From NCBI RefSeq assembly GCF_022829295.1, contig NZ_JAKSYH010000136.1:231694-295693 (forward strand): DNA of 64,000 nucleotides, given 5' to 3'. Both the position numbers and the translations under genes were made by a program. Position 1 is the first letter of the stretch; each line of letters starts with the position of its first letter. Shown here piece by piece: positions 57,754 to 64,000 of the stretch. This DNA is from Methylobacterium sp. J-088. GTDB taxonomy: Bacteria; Pseudomonadota; Alphaproteobacteria; Rhizobiales; Beijerinckiaceae. The notes under the pieces were generated by a model. That model made no database searches. It had not been told where the DNA came from and saw nothing but the letters and a program-made list of their open reading frames with translations.

Positions 57754-59028
57754 TCAGCGCTGAGCCGACCGCATCGGCGTCGGCTCCGGCGGTGTCGTCA
57801 GGCGCTCGATCGCCTGACCGTCGCGAAGCTCCGGCGGCGGGCTGAAGATGATGCGGCTGTCGGCCGCCAAACCCGATTCGAGCTCGAGGGTGCGCCCGAG
57901 ATCCCGCCGGATCTTGACCGTCCGCCATGTCACCCGGTCATCATCGCCGACCTGCGCGACCTGGAGGCCGTTTGTGTTGAACACCGTCGCCTCCGCGGGC
58001 ACCGAGACTGCCGGTTCCGAGCGCGGGATCTTCAGGGTCACGTGGGCGTAGAAGCCGGCCCGCAGCTGCCGGTCGGGATTGGGCACGTCGACCTGCGTGG
58101 TCAGCGTCCGCGAGGCGGCGTTCAGGGCGACCGAGCTGCGCTCCACGAAGCCGTCGAAGGTCCGGCCGGGAAGCTGCGGCACCGTGATCACCGCCCCGAC
58201 TCCGGGCTTGACGCCGACTGAGTCGTTCTGGGGCACGTTCACGGTGATGCGCAGGGTGCTGTCCTGATCGATGCTCAGCAGCGATGTGCCGCCGTTATCG
58301 GCGCGGACGAGGTCACCGACATCGACGTTGCGGATCGTGACGACCCCGTCGAAGGGCGCCACGACGTTTTCGAATGCCGTTAGCGCTTTCAGCCGGTCGA
58401 CCACGGCCTCCTGCGACTTGATGTTGGCGGTCGCCACCTTCACCCCGGCCTCGGCGGCTGCGAGGGTCGCGGCCTGCGACAGGACGCCGGCCTGCGAGGT
58501 GTCGGCGTTCTGGCGGGAGGCCCAGCCCTGCACGGCGAGCGTCGAGGTCCGGTTGTTGGTGAGGTTGGCGAGATTCACGTTGGCGCGGGCCTGCTCGACC
58601 TGCGCCTGCGCCTGGAGAAGCTGTGCCTTCAGCTGGCCGACCTGCGCCTCGGCCTGGGCGCGTTGCTGATCGAGATCCGGCGCCGCGATCCGCAGCAACA
58701 GGTCGCCGGCCTTCACGCGCGAGCCGATGTCGACACGGCGCTCAGCGATATAGCCGGTGGCCCGGGCTGCGATCGCCGCTGTCGTGAAAGCCTGCATCTC
58801 GCCCGGGAGCACGAGATCGAGCGGTCCCTCGGCGCGCTCGACCGTGACGAGGCGAACCTGCGGCACGAGGGCCTTGATCCGCTCCAGCGTCGCGCTCGCC
58901 TCAGAGTCCCGCCGCCAATGGCCATAGCCGCCCCAGCCCACCAGCCCGATCACCACGAGGCCGACAAGGAGGAACGGCACGATGCCGGGGGGCGGGGGAA
59001 CGTCCTGCGCCGCGTCGTGCGCCTTCAT
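57754..59028 (-). CDS. RND efflux periplasmic adaptor (membrane fusion protein)
   Basis: About 424 residues from MKAHDAAQDVPPPPGIVPFL; upstream frame is shadow. One N-terminal anchor (FLLVGLVVIGLVGWGGYGHW), then lipoyl half-motif TTAAIAARATGYIAERRVDIGSRVKAGDLLLRI, a long coiled-coil hairpin (about 125-200), a second lipoyl half (NVVAPFDGVVTIRNVDVGDLV), and beta-barrel and proximal domains. Such proteins link an inner-membrane RND pump to an outer-membrane channel, but neither gene is beside it: the next gene downstream is the convergent cupredoxin. Confidence 0.92.
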   Translation of the reverse strand: MKAHDAAQDVPPPPGIVPFLLVGLVVIGLVGWGGYGHWRRDSEASATLERIKALVPQVRLVTVERAEGPLDLVLPGEMQAFTTAAIAARATGYIAERRVDIGSRVKAGDLLLRIAAPDLDQQRAQAEAQVGQLKAQLLQAQAQVEQARANVNLANLTNNRTSTLAVQGWASRQNADTSQAGVLSQAATLAAAEAGVKVATANIKSQEAVVDRLKALTAFENVVAPFDGVVTIRNVDVGDLVRADNGGTSLLSIDQDSTLRITVNVPQNDSVGVKPGVGAVITVPQLPGRTFDGFVERSSVALNAASRTLTTQVDVPNPDRQLRAGFYAHVTLKIPRSEPAVSVPAEATVFNTNGLQVAQVGDDDRVTWRTVKIRRDLGRTLELESGLAADSRIIFSPPPELRDGQAIERLTTPPEPTPMRSAQR

Positions 59029-59102
59029 CGATCGGCTCTCCGCCCCGGCCCCGCCCGGCTCCGGTGAAGGTAGCGGGCAAACCCCGTCGCGGCCAGAGCG
59101 GG

Positions 59103-59825
59103 CTATGGCCGCATCACCCGCTCCGGCGTGCCGGGTGCAGCGAGGCGCAGATTTCGGCTGAGGCGCTTGTGCAAGTGGACCATCAGGGCGATGCCGAACA
59201 GCGGCGTCAGCAGGTTGACGATCGGCACGACCATCATCGCCGACAGCAGACAACCGGCGCCGAGGGTCCGCACCGAGAAGGCGCGGCGCATGGCGGCAGC
59301 CTCCGGCAACGGCCGGAACCGGGCCGCTGCCATCTCGAAATATTCCCGGGCCAGCAGATAGGCATTGGCGGCAAAGAAGGCCACGATCCCGATCACGGGG
59401 ACGAAGAAGATCACGAGCGCCGCGAGATTGACGAGCAGCGTCACCCCGGCGAAGCGGACGGCGTACAGCATCGCGGTGCCGAGCGGCATGGCACGCCCCG
59501 GCGGGTCACCCGGAAAATCCGTTCGCTCGACGATCTCGGCCGCGTCGTCGAGGAAGAAGCCCGCCACCAGGATCGAGATCGCCGGCATCAGGTAAGCCAG
59601 TGCGACGAACAGGCCGAAGCCGGCGAAGTAGTAGGCGAGGGTGTCGAGGATCGGGTACTGGGACGAGATGTGATGGCTGGCCTGGAACGCCTGAATCAAC
59701 CGGGTCAGGCCAAGCCAGACCAGGACCAGGAGTCCGAGAGTCAGACCGAGGGATTTCCAGAGGATCGCCCGCAGGGGAGGCGAGAAGGTCTGGCGCACAG
59801 CCGCCGCGGCGGACTCGACGAGCAT
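59103..59825 (-). CDS. EI24/CysZ-like membrane protein
   Basis: A 240-residue protein with four or more membrane segments. The EI24 family pattern runs from AVRQTFSPPLRAILWKSLGLTL through LNAYLLARE-like FFAANAYLLAREYFEMAAARF. Family members include the sulfate importer CysZ, but the family is wide, so the substrate is left open. It lies 74 bp upstream of the RND adaptor on the same strand. Confidence 0.85.
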   Translation of the reverse strand: MLVESAAAAVRQTFSPPLRAILWKSLGLTLGLLVLVWLGLTRLIQAFQASHHISSQYPILDTLAYYFAGFGLFVALAYLMPAISILVAGFFLDDAAEIVERTDFPGDPPGRAMPLGTAMLYAVRFAGVTLLVNLAALVIFFVPVIGIVAFFAANAYLLAREYFEMAAARFRPLPEAAAMRRAFSVRTLGAGCLLSAMMVVPIVNLLTPLFGIALMVHLHKRLSRNLRLAAPGTPERVMRP

Positions 59826-59937
59826 CGGGTGTGTTCCGGTCGCCGCCGGTCGCGGCGCCGGCGCGTTGTGGAGCGGCGCGGCCGGCGGCGCAAGGCTGCC
59901 CGTGCCGCAGGGCCGACGAGGGAACGAAGGAGTGCGC

Positions 59938-61290
59938 GTGCAGGACGCAACACGAGAGACCCCGGTCCCACGATCAGCCGGCCCCCGCGTCGCCGATCCG
60001 CCGATGCAGCCCGCCTACCGGCCCCGGCTCACGCCGCTGCCGGAGGCGCCGGAGGTGCTGATCATCGGCGCGGGCGCAGCGGGCATCGGCGCGGCCCGGA
60101 CGCTGCAGACCCGGGGCGTATCCGTCGCCGTGCTCGAAGCCCGCGACCGGGTCGGTGGCCGGGCCCTCACGGTGGCCCTGCGCGGCCATGCCCTCGATCT
60201 CGGCGCTCACTGGCTGCATGCCGGACCGATCAATCCCCTGGTGGCCCTGGGCCGCGCAAGGGGCGAGCGGCTGCGCCGGGCACCCCAGGAAAGCCATGTC
60301 TGGGTCGGACGCCGGCCAGGGCGTGCGGATGAGGTCCGGGCCAACGCCCGGGCTTTCGCGCGGGCCGACCGGGCCATGACCGGGGGCGCCGCGCAGCCCG
60401 GGGACGACCGGCCCGCCGCGCGCGCGCTCCCGCCGGGTCTCGGTCCCTGGGGGTCCCGGGTGGCGCAGGTTCACGGCCTCGTCTCCGGCCGGCCGCTCGA
60501 GCAGGTCTCGCTCAACGACTTTCCCAGCATGGAGTACAGCGACAACTTCTTCCTGGCCGATGGCTACGGCAACTATCTGGCCCGCCTCGCCGACGGGCTG
60601 CCGGTGGCGCTGGCGCAGGCCGTGACACGGATCGATTGGTCGGGCGGTCGGGTCAGGGTCGGGACCGCGGACGGCACCAGCTACAGGGCGCGGGCGCTGA
60701 TCGTGACCATCCCGATGATGGTGCTGCGCGACGGGCCGGCCTTCACGCCGCCGCTGCCCAACGCGGTCCGTGCCGCGATCGACGGTTTCACCACCGGCAT
60801 CTACGAGCACGCGGTGCTGCACTGGCCGTCGAGCCCGTTTCGCGGTCGCGACCGTCTGGCCGCGATCCATGGCCGGCGCCGTACGCCGCCGGGCCTGCTG
60901 ACGCGCATCGACGGCACGCCGTTCCACTATTACGAACTCGACCTGCGCGAGGCCGCGGCACTCGATGCCGCAGGATCGGGGGTGGACGGCGTGCGCCGGC
61001 ATGTCCGGGCGGTGCTGGCCGACCTGTTCGGTCATCACCGCGTGCGCGACCTGAGTATCCCGGCGGTGAGCACGTGGCGCCACGATCCTTGGTCGCGGGG
61101 CTCCTGGGCTGTCGTCCCGCCGGGCCATGCACCGGCCCGACAGCGTCTGCATGAACCCGTCGGCGGCACGGTGTGGTTTGCCGGCGAGGCGCTGTCCCGG
61201 GAGCAATGGGGCACGGTGGGGGGCGCCTTCGCCGAGGGCGCGCGCGCCGCCGTAGCCGTCGCGACGCGTATCCGCTCGGGCACGGCCTGA
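59938..61290 (+). CDS. Flavin-containing amine oxidase
   Basis: About 450 residues from a GTG with GAAGGAG 5 nt ahead; ATG at 60004 is the alternative. FAD-binding VLIIGAGAAGIGAARTLQTRGVSVAVLEARDRVGGRA, then ALDLGAHWLH. The C-terminus has VWFAGEALSREQWGTVGGAFAEGARAA, the second flavin motif of the monoamine oxidase family. The substrate (polyamine, amine or other) is not apparent. Confidence 0.9.
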   Translation: MQDATRETPVPRSAGPRVADPPMQPAYRPRLTPLPEAPEVLIIGAGAAGIGAARTLQTRGVSVAVLEARDRVGGRALTVALRGHALDLGAHWLHAGPINPLVALGRARGERLRRAPQESHVWVGRRPGRADEVRANARAFARADRAMTGGAAQPGDDRPAARALPPGLGPWGSRVAQVHGLVSGRPLEQVSLNDFPSMEYSDNFFLADGYGNYLARLADGLPVALAQAVTRIDWSGGRVRVGTADGTSYRARALIVTIPMMVLRDGPAFTPPLPNAVRAAIDGFTTGIYEHAVLHWPSSPFRGRDRLAAIHGRRRTPPGLLTRIDGTPFHYYELDLREAAALDAAGSGVDGVRRHVRAVLADLFGHHRVRDLSIPAVSTWRHDPWSRGSWAVVPPGHAPARQRLHEPVGGTVWFAGEALSREQWGTVGGAFAEGARAAVAVATRIRSGTA

Positions 61291-61375
61291 GCCGCGCAGA
61301 CCGGGCAGCCGTCCGAGCCGCTTGCCCAGATCGAGCGGGATGGGCATCCCCCTCTTGTGTTTCAGGGGGACGACC

Positions 61376-61999
61376 ATGGATTGGATCGAGGCGATCGGCT
61401 ACCTCGGCACGGTATTGACGATCTCGGCCACCGCCATGAGCACGATGATCCCGCTGCGGATCATCTCGCTCTGCGCGAGCTGCGTGGTGATCACCTACGG
61501 CAGCATGATCGGCAGCATGCCGGTGGTGTTGACCGAGCTGATCCAGATGCCGTTCAACGCCTACCGGCTCTGGCAGATGCTCCGGCTCGTCCGCGATGTC
61601 GAGACAGCGGTCGGCGGCGATCTTTCGCTCGAATGGCTGCGTCCGTTCGGCTCACGGCGCCCGTTCGGCATCGGCGAGGTGGTCTTCCGCAAGGGCGATT
61701 CCGCCGACGAGATGTACTACGTCGAGAGCGGCGTCTTTCGGATTCCGGAGGTCGACATCGAGGTCCGGGCCGGCGGGATCGTCGGCGAGCTCGGTCTCCT
61801 GTCGCCGGGCAATGCCCGCACGGCCTCGCTGGTCTGCATCGAGGCCGGACACGCGCTGTGTGTAACCTATTCCGACGTGAAGCAGCTCTACTACCAGAAC
61901 CCGGAATTCGGCTTCTACTTCCTGAAACTCACCAGTGAACGCCTGTTCCAAGGCGTCCAGGCGATGAAGCGTCCGGCGGTGACCGGCGACGTCCTGTGA
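61376..61999 (+). CDS. Membrane protein with a C-terminal cyclic-nucleotide-binding domain
   Basis: About 207 residues from MDWIEAIGYLGTVLTISATA, with GGGGGA ahead of the ATG. The first 75 residues contain two or three membrane segments. Residues about 100-200 form a cNMP-binding domain: GEVVFRKGDSADEMYYVESG and the phosphate-binding GELGLLSPGNARTASLVC with conserved Glu and Arg. There is no helix-turn-helix, so it is not a CRP-type regulator. The layout recalls Popeye-type proteins. The role is unknown. Confidence 0.8.
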   Translation: MDWIEAIGYLGTVLTISATAMSTMIPLRIISLCASCVVITYGSMIGSMPVVLTELIQMPFNAYRLWQMLRLVRDVETAVGGDLSLEWLRPFGSRRPFGIGEVVFRKGDSADEMYYVESGVFRIPEVDIEVRAGGIVGELGLLSPGNARTASLVCIEAGHALCVTYSDVKQLYYQNPEFGFYFLKLTSERLFQGVQAMKRPAVTGDVL

Positions 62000-62017
62000 C
62001 GATCGACCGAGGCCTCG

Positions 62018-63016
62018 TCAGAGCATGCTGGGGAGGATCCGGTCCGGCGGCCGGTGGCCATCCATGAAGGTCTTGATGTTGATGATGACCTTCTCGCCCA
62101 TGTCGATGCGGCTCTCGTAGGTCGCCGAGCCCATATGGGGAAGCAGGACGACCTTGCCCTGGCGGGCGAGCTTCACGAGGCGCGGGCTCACGGCCGGCTC
62201 CTGCTCGAACACGTCGAGGCCGGCGGCCGAGATTTCGCCGCCCTCTATCAGCCGCGCCAACGCGTTCTCGTCGATCACCTCGCCGCGGGCGGTGTTGACC
62301 ACGACGGCCTCGGGCTTGAGCAGCTTGAGCCGCCGCGCCGAGAGCAGATGGTAGGTGGCCGGCGTATGCGGGCAGTTGACCGACACGATATCGACCCGCG
62401 CCAGCATCTGGTCGAGGGACTCCCAGTAGGTCGCGTCGAGCGCGCCTTCGATGGCGGCCGGCACCCGGCGGCGGTTGTGGTAGTGGACCTGCAAGCCGAA
62501 CGCCCGGGCGCGCTTGGCGAGCGCCTGCCCGATGCGGCCCATGCCGACGATGCCGAGCCGCTTACCGGTGATGCGCCGTCCGAGCATCCAGGTCGGCGAC
62601 CAGCCGGTGGTCCACTCGTCATCCGGGATGATCCGCGCGCCCTCGGCGACCCGGCGGGACACGGCGAGGATCAGCGCCATCGTCATGTCGGCGGTGTCCT
62701 CGGTCAGCACGCCGGGCGTGTTGGTGACCGTGATGCCGCGCTCCAGCGCCGCCGCGACGTCGATGTGATCGACGCCGTTGCCGAAATTGGCGATGAGCCG
62801 CAGGTTCGGCCCGGCCTGGGCGATCAGCCCCGCGTCGATCTCGTCGGTGACGGTGGGGACGAGGACATCGGCCTCGCGCAGGGCTGCCGCCATCGTGTCG
62901 GCCACCATCGGCGCATCGTCGGTACTGAGGCGGACGTCGAACAGCTCGCGCATCCGCGTCTCGACGGCATCCGGCAGCCGCCGCGTCACGACCACCAGCG
63001 GCTTGCGCTTCGACAC
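62018..63016 (-). CDS. D-2-hydroxyacid dehydrogenase (glyoxylate/hydroxypyruvate reductase type)
   Basis: A 332-residue protein with a GTG start behind GGGGAGAGA. The NAD(P) fold is GIVGMGRIGQALAKRARAFG. The catalytic trio is Arg in NTARGEVIDENAL, Glu in DVFEQEP and His in LLPHMGSATYESR. It resembles glyoxylate reductase/D-glycerate dehydrogenases. In a methylotroph it could serve C1/C2 metabolism, but this copy stands alone and is not clearly the serine-cycle HprA. Confidence 0.92.
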   Translation of the reverse strand: MSKRKPLVVVTRRLPDAVETRMRELFDVRLSTDDAPMVADTMAAALREADVLVPTVTDEIDAGLIAQAGPNLRLIANFGNGVDHIDVAAALERGITVTNTPGVLTEDTADMTMALILAVSRRVAEGARIIPDDEWTTGWSPTWMLGRRITGKRLGIVGMGRIGQALAKRARAFGLQVHYHNRRRVPAAIEGALDATYWESLDQMLARVDIVSVNCPHTPATYHLLSARRLKLLKPEAVVVNTARGEVIDENALARLIEGGEISAAGLDVFEQEPAVSPRLVKLARQGKVVLLPHMGSATYESRIDMGEKVIINIKTFMDGHRPPDRILPSML

Positions 63017-63274
63017 GTCTCTCTCCCCGTCAGCTCTGCGGCCGTGGTCGCGGCGCCCGGCGGGATCGCCCCGCGCAAGCGTCCGTTAACCGAATTCGGC
63101 CAGACAGGATCGGTCGCGCGGCGCCGGTTCCGGAGCCTGTCCCGGCCCATGGGACTCTCTACCAGAGGTGGGCCGGAACACAATCGGATGCGGGCACGGT
63201 CCGCACGCCGAAAGAGCCACGCTTTCGACAGGCCCATTCACCACCATCGGGCCCGTCCGGACAGGGAGACGACC

Positions 63275-63838
63275 ATGCGCGTGTTACGCCTCAGCCTCGC
63301 CGTCGCGGCGCTGTTGGCGGGCGGCCCCGCGATCGAAGCGACGGCGGCGCCCGCGGCACCGATCGAGACCGGGATCGGTCCTGTGACCAAGCTGCCGCTG
63401 CCGCGCTACGCGAGCCTCAAGACCGATCGCGTCAACCTGCGTGAGGGGCCCTCCAAGGACCACCGGACGCTGTGGGTATTCCAGCGGGCCGGGCTCCCCG
63501 TCGAGATCGTCGGCGAGTTCGAGACCTGGCGCCGGATCCGCGATTCGGAGGGAACCGAGGGTTGGGTCCTGCACTCGCTGCTGTCCGGGCGGCGCACCGC
63601 CATCGTCAATGCCGGCCCCGACAAGGGCGTCGAGAAGGCCGCCGTGTCGCTGCGCGCCAAGGCCGATGACGGTGCCGACGACGAGGCCAAGCTCCAGACG
63701 GGTGTGATCGGCAGTGTGAAGAGCTGCACCGGCTCGTGGTGCCGACTGATCGTGGCGCTCCCCAACAAGCGGGACGTGGACGGCTACATCCGCCAGAATC
63801 GTTTGTGGGGCGTCTATCCGAACGAAGTCGTGGACTAG
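63275..63838 (+). CDS. Secreted SH3-domain protein
   Basis: A 187-residue protein with AGGGAGA ahead of the ATG and a signal peptide (MRVLRLSLAVAALLAGGPAI, cleaved near ATAAPA). Two bacterial SH3 repeats: ASLKTDRVNLREGPSKDHRTLWVFQRAGLPVEIVGEFETWRRIRDSEGTEGWV (about 50-102) and a second from KAAVSLRAKADD to YIRQNRLWGVYPNE. Such proteins are common in Hyphomicrobiales and are thought to bind cell wall material. Confidence 0.88.
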   Translation: MRVLRLSLAVAALLAGGPAIEATAAPAAPIETGIGPVTKLPLPRYASLKTDRVNLREGPSKDHRTLWVFQRAGLPVEIVGEFETWRRIRDSEGTEGWVLHSLLSGRRTAIVNAGPDKGVEKAAVSLRAKADDGADDEAKLQTGVIGSVKSCTGSWCRLIVALPNKRDVDGYIRQNRLWGVYPNEVVD

Positions 63839-64000
63839 AGCGGTGCCCGATCGCGTTGCCCACGGTACACGACACGCGTCTGCCAACACGGGTGGCAAGC
63901 GCGACATGCCCCCTCTCCCGTGCGGGAGAGGGTTGGGGTGAGGGTCGAGAAAGTTCAGGATCGCGCGCACCTTCAAGGCGCTGACAGGGTGCGCCTCTTC
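63837..64000. repeat. Type A fragment followed by an inverted, truncated type B repeat (runs off the window)
   Basis: TAGAGCGGTGCCCGATCGCG at 63837 and CACGGTACACGAC at about 63869-63881 match the end of type A copy 1 and what follows it. From 63906, CCCCTCTCCCgtgcGGGAGAGGG and about 75 more bases to the window end are the reverse complement of the right half of the type B element at 29900-30070, nearly base for base. The A-then-B order repeats that seen at 29.8 kb. Confidence 0.75.

Overview
The window looks like chromosomal DNA of a high-GC alphaproteobacterium, most likely Methylobacterium/Methylorubrum or a near relative. The evidence is very strong G/C use at third codon positions, an NDUFA12 - DUF2155 - aat - accC - accB block of the Hyphomicrobiales type, a B12-dependent ribonucleotide reductase, a class II DAHP synthase, and several families of short palindromic intergenic repeats. 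This assignment is inferred from content and layout, not from a database match.

Layout. (1) 0-0.2 kb: tail of an unrecognised coiled-coil protein. (2) 0.3-7.9 kb: a malonate-use locus. On the minus strand lie the MadL/MadM transporter and a GntR/FCD regulator; divergently on the plus strand lie mdcA, mdcC, mdcD, mdcE, mdcG and mdcH of biotin-independent malonate decarboxylase. mdcB is missing, and a palindromic repeat occupies the mdcA-mdcC gap. (3) 8-15 kb: gmd, a periplasmic sugar-binding protein paired with a chemoreceptor, then a visibly AT-richer stretch (about 11.9-14.3 kb) with a TPR-type glycosyltransferase and a 30-codon membrane ORF, then a soluble HWE-type histidine kinase. (4) 15.1-21 kb: purine catabolism: urate oxidase, divergent from a FAD subunit, a fused FeS/molybdopterin hydroxylase and an AzgA-type purine permease. 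(5) 21-29.3 kb: kdp potassium operon (two extra tiny membrane ORFs, kdpF, kdpA, kdpB, kdpC, kdpD) ending in a PtsN-like IIA protein where kdpE would be expected. (6) 29.3-30.4 kb: a gene-free kilobase holding two composite palindromic repeats. (7) 30.4-35.5 kb: small winged-helix-like ORF plus VIT-family transporter, two secreted proteins (alpha/beta hydrolase and royal-jelly/SMP-30-like), and a catalase-fold protein. (8) 35.7-54 kb: mostly housekeeping: nrdJ, NDUFA12-like, DUF2155, aat, accC, accB, DsbA-like, an aminotransferase, gph, rpiA, DUF2059, an O-antigen-ligase-like protein, gor, a stand-alone sigma-70 region 1.1-like protein and DAHP synthase. (9) 54-64 kb: a PAS-GGDEF-EAL protein, a membrane-anchored cupredoxin, an orphan RND adaptor, EI24, a monoamine oxidase-like flavoprotein, a membrane cyclic-nucleotide-binding protein, a 2-hydroxyacid dehydrogenase and an SH3 protein, ending in repeats.

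How the genes fit together. Malonate enters by MadLM and is decarboxylated on the MdcC acyl carrier; the GntR protein probably represses both divergent units through a GTATAC-centred palindrome. Hypoxanthine/xanthine imported by the AzgA homologue would be oxidised by the molybdoenzyme to urate and opened by uricase. KdpD, the KdpFABC pump and the IIA protein form a potassium-uptake and sensing unit without a local response regulator. No rRNA, tRNA, CRISPR array, complete insertion sequence or prophage was seen.
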